Source: Scatophagus argus (taxonomy: Eukaryota > Chordata > Actinopteri > Scatophagidae). Taken from it: a stretch of DNA of 64,000 nucleotides. Location of the stretch: positions 13,031,019-13,095,018 of the forward strand of contig NC_058504.1 in assembly GCF_020382885.2 (NCBI RefSeq). Direction: 5' to 3'. This document shows, in pieces, positions 1-13,300 of this stretch (positions are counted from its first letter, which is position 1; every line of letters starts with the position of its first letter). Both the position numbers and the translations under genes were made by a program. Below the pieces are notes generated by a model. That model was given only the letters and a program-made list of their open reading frames with translations, was not told the DNA's origin and did no database searches.

Positions 1-2554
1 CCCCCTAACATGTTCTCATGTTCTTTGTAATAAAATGCTAAATAGCAATGCTGTTTACAATTGTTGTGTTACACAATTAACACAACAAGTGCATGTATGT
101 TAATATTCTAACATTAAATTCCTGCAGTGCCACCAGAGTTTCATTAGCAACGCTGTCTGCCCCCATAAACACACGCACAGACTTTGTTTCATGAGGAAAT
201 GTATATTAACCTCTGTTTGTGCTTGAATTGATTTTCTGCTGTCCAATTTGTACACCTAACAGAGGCCTAATCTTTCTCCATCCCTCTTTGTATTAAAGAC
301 CATGCATTCTTCCTCTGCAATCTTCCTCTGCAAAGTTGACAGTAAGGTGTGTGTGTGTGTGTGTGTGTGCATGTGCATGTTAAATTAGGCAAATAAAGGT
401 TATGAGAAAGGACAGTATGTAGTACAGAAAATATCCGATTACACAATCACAGACCATTTCTGATATCTTGTGCTCATGACAGTAAGGATACACTGATTGA
501 TCAGACACTGACAGTGATTAGTAAAGTAATTCCTAATGAAAAGTAAATGTGTTGTTCAGTCGTTCAAGCTACAGTGTGACTGCTGTGTAAGAGATTTTCT
601 TGGGAGAGAGATGTGGTGTAAAAGATGGAAGGACTCACTTTAATGAATCCAGTTTATTACCCCCAAAAGGCATTTGTGCATAGAGCTATAAAAATGTATA
701 CATGATACAGTACATTATAAAATGCAGTAGCTCCGAATGGGAGGGAACTGACTAGTTTGCATTCTTTCTGAATTCGGATTAAATTTCATACATTTACTCT
801 ACTGTGTTAGGAATTTGGCTCTTTCGCATTAAGATATTTTGACTTAATTACCAACAACAAAATGAAAGTCAGTATTTTAGTTTCATCAAAACTGTAACCA
901 TGGTTACTGAGATATCACAAGGAAATGTTTATCTTAACATCGCTGCCCCCAATTATGAATCTAGCTCTCAATGTAATTAATGAGCTTTTTATTATTGAAT
1001 GTTTTTCATTAATGGTGTGACATCACTGGACTGAGAAAGATGTTTTTCTTATTATTTTTATTTAACTCTCACTTGATTTGGTTTCGAAAAACCCAAGACG
1101 TTGACAAAAATTAGTAAAAACATGCCTGCACGCACGCACACACACACACATACACACTACACACAAGCTTTGAACTCTCCTTCCTTCTGACATTTGTCCT
1201 CTCTGGAAAAGTCAGAGGCAAGAAAGAGTAAGCTTTAGAAAAAAAAACATTGAGAAGACAGTATAATAAAAGACAAAATAGTCAAGGGAAGGAAAACACC
1301 TTTGTTTTACCTAGCTAGCTTCCCTATGCCATACAGTCTGGAGCTTATTTGTATTTTCACCCATTTTCCAAACCTTTGACGTGTGCAGACATGACATATG
1401 AGTGAAAATCTGGTTTAAAGTGAATTGCTTCAATTGATAATTCCATGTGTAAAATTGATTTTGAAAAGGTCGTCATCATCCAATTAATACTTCAGACTAC
1501 AACAAACTGTGGTCTCATCAAGGACCTCCTCCTTCTCCACTTTCTCCAATCAAGTTCGGTCTTGATATTTTCTTCACTACTACTACTATAAAATGAACGA
1601 TGGTACATTTATTTATTCTGAAACTTTCATTAGTGTTACACAGCTAATCGATGCAAATGTATGGATTCAATTACCATCTTATTTATTAATACCACTTTTC
1701 CCCACCCACTACCACTAGCCCAAACTGATTAACCGTTTATATTTGAGTAAGACCCTCCATGTCATCTCCGCTGCCCACTCTCACATTCAGATGACTATGA
1801 ATAACGTATGAGGCGCTAAAGCATACATTATTTAACTAAACAAGAACACGAGGCAGAGAGGCGATGGGTGTGTCGTGAAAACCAGCATGTGTTGTATATT
1901 TCTCCCATTCCAGGTTTCCACTACTCCTAGCTTCAAAGTTATTAATAGCTACGCTAATACACCCACAAATCTGCAGCATAGAAACAGGTGGGCCATTATG
2001 AGCTAATAATGCTGCTCTCTACGCTCATATCTTGCTCAGTACTGATGAGATGGAAAAAGAAAAGTCAGCTGGAAAACAGTGAGACAAGAACTCAGAAGGA
2101 AAAGCTGAGATCAACAATCGAGTTGTAAAATATAGCTTTTAAGTCCGCATCCAAGGCTGTGGGAACGCGACAAGTGTAGGACAGTGAAGGCTTTTTAGAT
2201 TCAGGATTCCTCCACATGCAAAGCTGATGCAGCAGTCACTCAGAAGCTCAAACCTACTGCTGCTTTTCTTTCTTGTTTCCTTTGTTCTTTATCCACTTTT
2301 ACTTCCCCTCAGATGATATTTTGTCTTGCTCATCTTTGTATTTATTCCAACTATTCTTCAAATTTCAATCAGCATGACTGTCTAATTTCATAGATGCACA
2401 TCATTGATTCCTATTCACATTAAACATGTGACATTGACATTATTTATTCTTATAAATGTAGATGACTGAGTGGCCTCGGAGGAGGTACATGATGTTGAAT
2501 GTAAGTTCTGTCAGACCTTCACTTCGCTTGTGTTAGCTGGTTGTTATAGTAAAC
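1..2554. other. Intergenic, no gene seen
   Basis: AT-rich non-coding sequence. A (GT)n microsatellite lies near 346-368 and a (CA)n tract near 1133-1150. No ORF in it is long or looks like a known protein, and no exon-like block was recognised on either strand. Confidence 0.6.
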
Positions 2555-2860
2555 TCCAGTCCAGGTCTGGATTTCCTTCTGAGTGGAGTTTGCATGTTCT
2601 CCTTGTGCCTGCATGGATTTTCTCAGGGTTCTCTGGTTTCCTCCAACAGTCACAAAAACATGCACATTAGGTTAACTGACTACTCTACATTGCCCCTGGG
2701 TGTCAGTGTGTGAGAGTGTGTGATTGTCTGTTTGTCTGTGATTGTCTGGCGACCAGTCCAGGGTTAGCTCCGTCTCGCCCTTAGTCAGCTGGGACAGGCT
2801 CCAGCCCCCCATGACGCTGCACAGATAAACAGTATAGAAAATGGATGAATGAATGAATGA
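2555..2860 (+). repeat. L2-type LINE 3' end (or SINE with L2 tail)
   Basis: The stretch reads like the widespread fish L2/Maui 3' region. It has a 'gtttgcatgttctcc' block, then 'aaaaacatgcacattaggtt', 'attgcccc', 'ccagtccagggt' and 'cagctgggacaggctccag', and ends in a (gaat)n tail. The same order of blocks recurs at 61810-62080 and, reversed, at 55395-55560. The family assignment is from memory of the consensus, not from a search. Confidence 0.75.
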
Positions 2861-5800
2861 TAGAAGGTTAATTGTAATTTATTTGTAATTAGAAGTGTTA
2901 AGCATATAAACCACCACTTATGAATTGGCAGAATCTATTTCATCGATGAAAAACTTTTAACAGTAAATACGATGCATCAAATAAGTGATGTTAAATACAG
3001 ATGCAATTCAGTAATAATGACCAAAAAAATAAAATAAAATAATGATGTGTTAAAATCAAAGCTCTTACCATTAAATAAAAAAGCTTTGTTTTCCAAAGGA
3101 AAAACTGTCTAGTGCGAAGATAAACAAAAATTTACAAAGATATTTGTCACCTTGCTTAGCACAAAGACCGGAAGCAGGGAAACGGTTATAATCCACCAAA
3201 AAAGACTTGAAACAACTCCATTCGGTTTGCAAATGGCAACAAAAGCCATCAGAGAACTACAATGGTCTTGTTATCTGGACTAAATGATGTTCTGTGAGTG
3301 GACACTGGACCTGGCTGTTAAACGTGGCTGTTAAACTAACTGCTCCTAATGCAAAATCGTTTGATTTCCTAGTTATTTATGTGTTAAATACACAAAATAC
3401 AAAACGGAAGAACACCTCTAAAGTTTATCTAGAGTTTGCTAATTAATTAGCAATAAGTTGAATACCTAGAGTTAAAATTATCGTCATCAATTTCAAACTG
3501 TATGCACACCTGTCTACAACAACTGGAACATTATTAGTATTTTCATTATTGCAATCATTTCTGGTTGATAACTGATTGCAACATGGTTATCTCGTAAAAC
3601 CGTTTTCCAATGTAAACGTAGAACGAGAACTCTCCGCTTTCAGTCGTGGATTCACACAGTTGTCACTTGTCCTTTCCTTTTATTTCTGCCTATTTCAGTC
3701 TCTCTTTTGTATTCACATCCACTGTACTTTGTTACATATTTCTCATTTTCCCTCTCTCCTTGTTTTTCTATTTTCATGTAAATCACACTCCTTGTTTCAA
3801 GCAGACTGTCAAAGATGCTGATCTCTCCATCCTTTTATGTTGCTTAAAAAGACTTTGGAAAACAGGGTATGAGTTAAAAGCAGAGACAGATTCTGGGAAA
3901 GGAATAAAGGGAAGTGGGAAACGAGTGAATTATTTTGACTGACACTGCAGTTTTATAGCTGACTCAAGTTTCCCCCTAATTATTCTTCATGAGGACTGGG
4001 AGAGAGTTAAGTCAGAAAAGACATATAAGGAGAGAGAACAAGACAGTGAAAGGAAAGGACAGAAAGAAGCAGGAGGTTTGGCTCTGAGTCAATGTGGTGC
4101 CTGCTGAAGGACATTTTAATATCTGTGATGTTAAAGGAAGGAATCAGAGGAAAATCAGAGAAACGCTGGTCTGTTGGCTGAGAGGAAAGACTTTTGTTAA
4201 TTTTTTTTTTTTTTTTTGCAGCCTGAATAAATTTCCTCATGGTTGTGGAAGGTTTATGACCCCGTGTCCCTCTTGCACACAATGTATGCTGGACATCTGG
4301 ACATACGAAGTGCTGCCATCTCAGTCATTCAGATGACTGCGCAGTAGCGATCGGTCAGTGGAGCCGAGGGAATGAGTTCAAAGCCACATGCTTGTCTGAC
4401 CCAGTCAGGAGCAGCTCTCAGCTGTCAAAAATGATGTTTCACACCCTTTTTTTATCAGAAAATGATCCCTTGTGAACCCCAATCAGTGTGATGAGAACTA
4501 CCTAAAATGAAACAAACCTTAATCTTTTTGAAAAGTTTATTTGATACTTTGAGTTTATAGTTTGGTCTCCTTACACGGAGGAGGAGGAGTTTACAACCTC
4601 TACTAGAGCCAGTCACTAGGGGGTGATTGAGATGTTTTTTTCACTTTTGGGGAGCTCTCATGTCGTCTATCTTTATATACACTCAGTGGTACAAATTAAC
4701 TGCTGTGCTGAACTTCATGTCAGTTAAGCCAACTGTCTGAACAGTTTTTAAAAAATGAAATCAGTATAACAAAGTGTGTGTCAAAAAGCTTTAATGTTAC
4801 CACGATCCCAGTATCCTGGTGGCTCCAATGTTATCAACACCACCTCACATCAAAGATGGATTCCTGGACCTTCTGTGAGCTCTGGAGTGCAGCTTGCATG
4901 TTCTCTTCTGTTTTAATGCTAGTCACAGCTCAAGGGCACACAGCTAAGGTTGAAGTAGATTAAACTTGTCATGGGTGTGAACATTAATGTGTTTGTCTGT
5001 GTTGCTCCTGTGATGTAACCTGTATTCTGTGAAACTTTCCTCTCTGTCCTCTTCTCTACATCACCTTTCCTCTGCTTGTGTATTCTGCCTCACTTTATTT
5101 GTATTTCTATGTGTGAATACCCAAAATGAATACTCCTAATGCTTGGAAATCCACTCATGATTTCACATTCATCTCCTTTCTCATCCTATCCCTTTTCATT
5201 CCATTGCTTATAGTTCCCACTCTGGGATCTGCCCTCACCTACATCCACTTCTGTGTTATCTGATTTCTTCCCTTCCATCTTTTACATCTTATCGAGCTCC
5301 CACAGATAGGATATTACTGATACAATGTGAAACAAGAGGAAAAGAGCCAATATGTCCAGTTAAGAAAGACAAAAGTCTTCCCTACGGCAGTGTTGTTAAC
5401 TGATTTTAGAATTACTGTCTCGGCCTTTTACCCTTTCATCATACTGCATAAGTCATCTAATAGGATGCCTCCTGCTGAAAGCAAAAACCTCACTGGATCA
5501 TTATTTAGGTTAAAGGCTAACTAATTCCTCACCCTGTTTTCTGCTTTGTGCATGTGTGCGCACATACACAAACTCCACCAAATTATTTGCATCAATATTA
5601 AAATTGGCAAAGCCATGCTTGAAGTGCTAACTGATGATGTCACAGTCAGGGTCCCATGTTGCGGCTAAACACCATTAAAGATTAACTGCCTGCTTTATTC
5701 ATTTTATTCATGGGCCTAGAGACTCGCCCATCTCCACAAATGGCTTTGCCTGGTTTTAATATTAATGCAAATGTTTGTTGCGCAGCATTCCACAGTCAAC

Positions 5801-6032
5801 ACACACACACAATTGTCTGGCTTGAGCACATAGAGAAATGGGTTTCTGTCACATAACAGTGTAGGGCAGTGTTGTTGTTGGCGCTATGGGAGACGGCTGC
5901 CTCTCCAGTATTTAATTTCCCTGAAGGGGTCATCCCAAAAGGATCAATAAAGTGAAGTCTAAGTTGAACTCTACTGAGTATAACCACTGAAAGTTAAATG
6001 ATTCCTACTTTAGTGGTGGAAACATGACTTAT
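2861..6032. other. Intergenic, no gene seen
   Basis: Non-coding. A short piece near 3150-3190 (cttgcttagcacaaagacc and following) resembles part of the abundant fish repeat also seen at 58937-59100. Near 5905-5955 is a LINE-tail-like stretch ending in 'ggatcaataaagt'. A poly-T run lies at 4201-4218. Small ORFs here look random. Confidence 0.5.
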
Positions 6033-7733
6033 TATAGAAAGAAACAAATACAGCACAAAAGATATCTTAATACTTTCTTTACTGTGCTGTGCTCAGTTTT
6101 GTTCAATTCATTTCCTGTTAGTGAGGAAATGCTGCTGTCTTTTCCCACGATCAGCTCAACAGTGCAGCAGTGCTGTGGCTACAACTCTGAAAAGTGGCTC
6201 GTCTTTTATCTAGTTGATCACGGCCATCAACTTCCTGAGGCAAATTTTATTTCTTTCTTTCACATCACAGTAATAAACCTCCACCAAAGGTTGCCACTCT
6301 CCAAGTCACATTTAAATCCTCAGTAGCATCACATTTTATGTGGTGATTCCTATAAAAGTTAACTGAGTCCAGACCTTGAGCCACCAGGAAGGAAATGAGA
6401 GGAAAGAGGGATACAGGAATGCAAAAGGAGAGATGGCAAAAAACACAAAACTAAAGCAGATGGAAAGCACTGCTGCTAGTTAGAAACTTCACTAACCTTT
6501 AATTGGTCTGTTCATTTATAGGCTAGAGGATGTCACTGATGTACTGCATTTACTCTACTCCTGTTGAAAATCTAGATTGATTTACAAGCCTCAGCCCCTA
6601 TAGAAAGAAACAAATACAGCACAAAAGATATCTTAATACTTTCTTTACTGTGCTGTGCTCAGTTTTGTTCAATTCATTTCCTGTTAGTGAGGAAATGCTG
6701 CTGTCTTTTCCCACGGTCAGCTCAACAGTGCAGCAGTGCTGTGGCTACAACTCTGAAAAAGTGGCTCGTCTTTTATCTAGTTGATCACGGCCATCAACTT
6801 CCTGAGGCAAATTTTATTTCTTTCTTTCACATCACAGTAATAAACCTCCACCAAAGGTTGCCACTCTCCAAGTCACATTTAAATCCTCAGTAGCATCACA
6901 CTTTATGTGGTGATTCCTATAAAAGTTAACTGAGTCCAGACCTTGAGCCACCAGGAAGAAAATGAGAGGAAAGAGGGATACAGGAATGCAAAAGGAGAGA
7001 TGGCAAAAAACACAAAACTAAAGCAGATGGAAAGCACTGCTGCTAGTTAGAAACTTCACTAACCTTTAAATGGTCTGTCCATTTATAGGCTAGAGGATGT
7101 CACTGATGTACTGCATTTACTCTACTCCTGTTGAAAATCTAGATTGATTTAAAGGCCTCAGCCCCTATAGAAAGAAACAAATACAGCACAAAAGATATCT
7201 TAATACTTTCTTTACTGTGCTGTGCTCAGTTTTGTTCAATTCATTTCCTGTTAGTGAGGAAATGCTGCTGTCTTTTCCCACGGTCAGCTCAACAGTGCAG
7301 CAGTGCTGTGGCTACAACTCTGAAAAAGTGGCTCGTCTTTTATCTAGTTGATCACGGCCATCAACTTCCTGAGGCAAATTTTATTTCTTTCTTTCACATC
7401 ACAGTAATAAACCTCCACCAAAGGTTGCCACTCTCCAAGTCACATTTAAATCCTCAGTAGCATCACATTTTATGTGGTGATTCCTATAAAAGTTAACTGA
7501 GTCCAGACCTTGAGCCACCAGGAAGAAAATGAGAGGAAAGAGGGATACAGGAATGCAAAAGGAGAGATGGCAAAAAACACAAAACTAAAGCAGATGGAAA
7601 GCACTGCTGCTAGTTAGAAACTTCACTAACCTTTAAATGGTCTGTTCATTTATAGGCTAGAGGATGTCACTGATGTACTGCATTTACCCTACTCCTGTTG
7701 AAAATCTAGATTGATTTACAAGCCTCAGCCCCT
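6033..7733. repeat. Three tandem copies of a ~567-bp unit
   Basis: Units begin at 6033, 6599 and 7166, each starting 'tatagaaagaaacaaatac' and ending 'cctcagcccc'. They differ by only a few substitutions and a one-base indel (an A run after 'ctctgaaa'), so the array is young. The same 68-residue ORF appears in units 2 and 3, but in unit 1 the indel shifts the frame. The ORF is therefore a by-product of the repeat, not a gene. Confidence 0.95.
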
Positions 7734-7981
7734 ATTTGCATTTGACCCTCATTATATTTTCAATTACAAATTAAAAATTTGAAAGCAGCACCACTGGTTC
7801 CTCTCTTTAAAACCGGAGGGCTTGGTGTTACCGTTGATTTAATATTAACATATTTAACATAATAGATTTATAAGTGTTCAGGAAGCAGAAGGGAGTTTCA
7901 ACCACACAAATCAGGTAGGCAGAGTATGAATCTACCTATCCTTCGATAACAAAAAAACAAAACAAAAACAAACGGAGAACC

Positions 7982-8028
7982 ATACTAACTACTTCTTTGA
8001 CCATAGGGGTCAAAGAAGTACTTAGTAT
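7982..8028. other. Near-perfect 21-bp hairpin
   Basis: Arms 7982-8002 and 8008-8028 are reverse complements with one mismatch (20/21) around a 5-base loop. It lies about 320 bp upstream of the promoter of gene A. No flanking target duplication was recognised. It could be a very short MITE remnant or a structural element. Confidence 0.8.
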
Positions 8029-8345
8029 CGGTCAAAATGTCGTCAAATTGTGGCAACTTCCTCTTCTACTTTCTGAAAAATGTGAAACTGTAAAAACAGA
8101 ATGCAAGTGTGAGGAGAGTGCTTAACTGTTACCTAAAAAAATCCGCTTTGGTACACCCCAGACATACAGTTAACTCTTTATTAAATGAACATTTTTCATT
8201 GTGCTCCCAATTTTCCTTCTGTGCTCAAATTTCTTCTTCTTTACTCTTCAGAATAAAGAAAAATAAAACAATTTTCATGCAACAGTAAGGCTCTGACAGG
8301 ATGCTGTAAAATGACAGAATAATGTGGGTGGAACCCTGAATATCC

Positions 8346-8372
8346 ACTTTCATTTCATTTCTCAATATAAAC
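8346..8372 (+). promoter_or_regulatory. Promoter of gene A: IRF-like repeat plus TATA box
   Basis: A run of GAAA half-sites read on the - strand (actttcatttcatttct, 8346-8362) lies directly before a TATA box (atataaac, 8365-8372). The equivalent position in B and C' has the same arrangement. The sequence from here to the ATG at 8471 matches the other copies, except that a block containing the 5' UTR donor site and most of the leader intron is missing. Transcript A would then have an unspliced leader of roughly 75 bases. Confidence 0.55.
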
Positions 8373-8470
8373 TCAAGTTCACGTTTGGTTGCAGCAGAGA
8401 CTCGTTAATACTGTTGGGTCTTTCTGTGTTGGCTTGATTGTTTGTGTGTCATTAGGAAACAACAATAAAG

Positions 8471-10354
8471 ATGGGGGCAGAACAGAGTATCCTGGAAAAG
8501 AATGGCTACACACCAGATAAAAAAACAATTAAGGACAATTCTGTTGTTGCCACAAAGGGAGGTGAGAAATTTCTCATAAAAAAGATCACATCACATCAGG
8601 TAAGTGATGACTTCCTGAGCTATATTATATGCATTAAATGTTAAACATGGGCCCTAAAGCACATAAAGCATAGAGCAGTTCAAAATCTCATAAACAGTAC
8701 ATTTTCAGCTTTTTTTTTTACCAGCCTTTGTCAGTACTTGAGGTTTGAAGTGAGAAACATAAAAATTTTTAAACCAAACCATAGCATTTCAGCAAAATAT
8801 TTTTTAGCAATTTCTGTAAACTCAATCAAATAAATACAGAAGAAAGACAAAACAGAACAATACATGTCCTCATGAGGTTCCATCATAGAGTTTTTTAATT
8901 CTCTATTGTTTTTTTTACATTCTGTGTTTCTTAAAGTGTTGGAACTTTTTGTCCATGTGCCATTGTGGTAATTGGATCCCAAAATCATCTACAAGCAACT
9001 CTGTTATTTATTGATTGACTTATTTATGGATTTATTTAGCAGCCACTTCACTGTTTTGTGCCATCATTCTGATGTGGTCTCATCTGGTCTATGCAGACGT
9101 TGCTGCTGGACAGCACAAGTTCATTTTGTGCTTGAGAATATGAACACAAAGTCTCACACGCTGCAGTTACATTTACGAGGCTGCAGTTTCTAAACATCCT
9201 CCACACTTCACTCGCACTTTTGTCAGTCAGAAAATTTACCTGATTGTTCTTATCGATATTCGCTCTCATGGGGTTTCTTTCTATGTTCATAACCAGAATA
9301 ATATTTCCCGCTTCATCCTCTCATCAGAAGTTTTAAACACTGACTGCTGATTAAAGCAGCACTCCTTCAGCAGCCCCTCAGCTATCTGGTTTGTTAAGTA
9401 CAAACTCAGACATACAACTTCAACCTGCTGCCCTTCACTTTAACTGTCCGGCACCTCTGCCAGGCCATTCATTCAAGTGGTGTTTTTAACAGACATCTGG
9501 AAGTGCAGACCTCGAATCAGAGATAGAAATCCTCAAGACAATAAGCCATCCTCATATTGTGAGCTGCAAGAACTCTTTTAAAGGTAAGTTCTGACAAATT
9601 TGTGACTTGCCGTTAACACAGTCAGGTCCGAACTTGCAACTTGCTGCCGACTGACTCAAAACATCTCTGCCCTGACACGTCTCTCCTGTCGAGCTGTCGA
9701 TGTTACTATGAAATATGCCTTTTGTTTTAAAGTTAACAACGCTCACTATGTGGTGATGAACTATTGTGAGGGAGGGAGTCTTGCTGCACAGATCAGAGAG
9801 GGTCAGCCCAGTCAACCCCACCATGAGTCTCAGGTACAGTGATCTTCTGCAAAGACATTTTAAATTACAGCAGTGATATGCAGCACTGCAGACCAGTCCA
9901 TTAGTGTGCATGTTTTGCAAATAAATGACATTCTTGCTATTCTAAAAGTGCCATATTTTGTTTTCCAGGTACTGAGCTGGATTGTTGAGATCTGTATGGC
10001 CTTGAAAACCATTCATGATAAAGGGTTGATTCACAAAAATCTGAAGCCAGAGGTACTACACATATTACAAGAAAAATGATCAATGATTGAAGCTTGTGGA
10101 AGTGTTTTTTATTTTATTTTTATAAAATTTATATATATATATATATATAAATGGGCTTTTGGGCTGCCAATTAAATGTCTGTTTTGAAAAGCTACTGAGA
10201 ATTCTGAAATTTACAAATGTTACAATACACTTACAATAATACATTTATCTTTTTATAGAACATATCCCTCACTGAATTTGGAACTGTGTGCTTGGGAGAT
10301 TTTGGAAAAATCAACGAAAAGTACTGTACCCTGTCATCTATTTATTTATCTATG

Positions 10355-10388
<34 letters not shown>

Positions 10389-13300
10389 CTGTATATATAT
10401 ATACACTATATATATATATACATATATTCATTTATATATATTCAGTTATTTATTTATTTTACCCACAGTTGCTCAACGAGCACACAATCTACCACAAACC
10501 AAACAATAAACTGTCTGGCACCAGAAGTCTTCACAGAAGGGACCTATGACGCTAAAAGGTAATAAGGTTTTTAACAAAATGAGAAATTTACTTAACAATG
10601 AATCTGAAGCCCTGAACAACAATAACTCCACTTTGACAAAGAAATGCCATGTCAAAAATAAAAATTATAATAAATTATTTGTCCTTTGGTTTACAGTTTT
10701 CTCTGATTTTTTCTCACTCTTCAGACTATTGCTTTCATTGTCAGCTTTACAGTGCCAGCTTTTTTATTTGCACTGCCTGGTTTTCTGTTTGCAGTTCTGA
10801 CACAAACCTCTTCGTTGGATAGTTTTTTTAGCATTGTGTTGGTCCATTGGCTAATGAGTTTCTGAGTGACAGGTTATGTTATCAGTACAACAAGTGTACA
10901 TGAATGTCAGCTCGTAGTTCATTGCAAACCAGATTGCTTTGCTGGATACCTACTAATCTGAATGCACATGTATGGATCCTGTATGTAGTCTGTACTGTAC
11001 TGCACAATTTCTTGTTGTATTAAAGTAATTTAGAAATCAGCTAATCTTTCCTAGGTAGTTTGCTTAAAGTTACTTTTAGCCTACTTGTGTGTTTAGAGAA
11101 GAGGAGGTCAATTATGAGATGTCACAAAAAAGTAAAAAGAATGTAATCACAAAAGCAAATGAAAAATAGTTTATATGATTATACAAATTATTTGTTTGGA
11201 AGTTTTTCTTTTGAGATGACGATGATGAGTGAGTTTTATTCCTTGCAAAATTATCATCATTTTTGATAATTGATTAGTTTCATTTGATACTATTGGCACA
11301 AACCTCATTATATATGTAGTAACCTGCACTGATTAAAATAGCAGGAGCATATCTCTCTGTCAGATATGCCTTTCAGTGTAGAATTTGTTCACCCATCCAG
11401 TTTTGTTTCCCGGCTGTCCTGAATCCAGTGAAATGAATAAGCTGCTGCAGTAATAGTTGCACTTCTCAACAAAACTAAGAGGCTGCCTTGTCTCAACACT
11501 AACAAACTTTGATTTGCCTTATTTTAGTGACATTTGGTCACTGGGATGCCTACTCTATGAGCTCTGTACTCTGAAACCAGCGGTAAGTGACCCAAACGTT
11601 TCCATGTCCTCAAAGATTTAACATAATAGAGAATAAAGACAAACACAACAAATGAGTTTTAAATGAAGAATTTAACTGAAGAATGTTCCATACAACAAAA
11701 AACATACAAACATCCTGCAATGTTTTCTCAGAGAGCAAAATGACAATTACAATTTGTTCAGAAAATAAACAAATTAAAATATTAAAGACAATGAAATGGG
11801 AGGCAGCGAATGAGAGTAGATAAGAAGATGGATAATTAACTGCAATCGTTGCACATTTATTGCCTGCCCCCCTCCTGTGAGAAAACTTATACCAAAACCA
11901 TCCAACAAATCAACTTCAAACTTGCAGTCCATGTCTGCTATATTTTTTCCTACCTGTCTTTCAGACATATTGTGAGCAAGATGCTAATCTTACTCAGATG
12001 ATGCTAATTTCAGATAAAGAATAACATGAGAGTAACAGAAATGCAGTAATTGGTGATTACATTCCTCACTAAGCAATGAGCAAAGTAGTCTTTTTATATT
12101 CACAGTCTTTCCTAACAACAATTCTCCTTCAGTCCTCAGCAGAGACTCCAACCAAGCTCATTCCCAAGATAATTGGTGGTCGTCTCCCATCTCTCACAGA
12201 GCCATTCTCACCAGAACTTTGTGAGCTTTTGAACAATATGTTGAGTAGAAACCCTCAATCAAGACCAACAGCCAGTGAGATCCTGGAGCGTCCTATTATG
12301 ATAAACTGTCTTTCAGAAAAGGTACGAATATTTCTGTCAAACAAAGGCAGAGTTGTTAAAAGTACCAAAGTCATACCTGAAGTGCTAACATACATTGGTA
12401 GATATGTATAGTACTTAAGTTTTAAGTCTTAAAGTACTAAGTATCAAAATGAGAAGTAAAATGAAGGTATACATATATTGACATGTGTCAAATCTGATCC
12501 AATAATCAGACATGATATTCACCATTTTTCAGATAGTCAGAATCTTTTCCTTTTAAATCTGATTAATCTGAAACTGTAGCGCAGTGGAAGTATGAAGGAG
12601 CAGAAAATGAAGGAATGAGTTTAAGGGACTTTGTTTCCTGCATTCATGGTGACTCTTAAAAGAATTGTAAATTTTATAGAAAGAATGAGTACAATGCACC
12701 ATTTTATGTGCTTTTAATTGAATGACTGCCTAAAGGTACTTAGTTCTCCAATGACAATATTTGTGCTTTTTTGATAGTGTAAATCAACTGTGGAGAAACT
12801 CCAGAAAAAGCTGGGAGACCTCAGGGGTCTGGCTGATGGTTTGGAGCGTGTGCATCAAGGCACCACCATTGGCAGCTTGGCAGGAGGAGTGATTGGGGCG
12901 GCAGGAGGGATAACATCCATAGTGGGCCTGATACTGGCCCCCTTCACTTTGGGAGCCTCTCTTATTGTCACTGGAATTGGAATAGGGGTGGGAGTACTTG
13001 GTGGGGTCACTGCTGGTGCCTCGAATATCACTAATATGGTCAACCAGTCTGCTGATCGCAAGGCTGTTCGATGCATCATTAAAGAGTTTGAGGAGAAAAT
13101 TAATGCAGTTGTCATTTGGCTCCAGGAGCTTTTGGGCATTTTACAGACAATCAGGAGCAGATTTGGCACATTTGACACTGAGTTCAATAAAGACAACTTG
13201 TTCAGGATTGGCTCAAGAGCTGGTAAGGGTTTAGGTGGCATTGCTGAACTGGTCCGACTTGCTCAAGTGATGAATATTGGCAGGATTGCTGCACAAGCAT

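Noticed and set aside
6024-7460. 68-100-codon ORFs repeated three times
   Set aside because: Carried by the 567-bp tandem units. The first unit has a frame-shifting indel, so the frame is not maintained.
9048-9290. Short ORFs in intron 1 shared by A, C' and C (also 31482-31754, 33255-33581)
   Set aside because: Shared through DNA duplication. The two strands are equally open, frames differ in length, and the region lies between well-defined exons 1 and 2.
12076-12132. Possible upstream extension of exon 8
   Set aside because: The frame is open across the intron end, but the acceptor at 12131-12132 (CCTTCAG) gives the phase-0 start. In B and C it yields the F-S-A start expected of NEK kinases.
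12855-13241. 128-130-codon ORFs antisense to the ApoL exon (also 22158-22550 and 36986-37378)
   Set aside because: They recur in all copies only because they mirror the conserved Gly/Ala/Val-rich coding strand.
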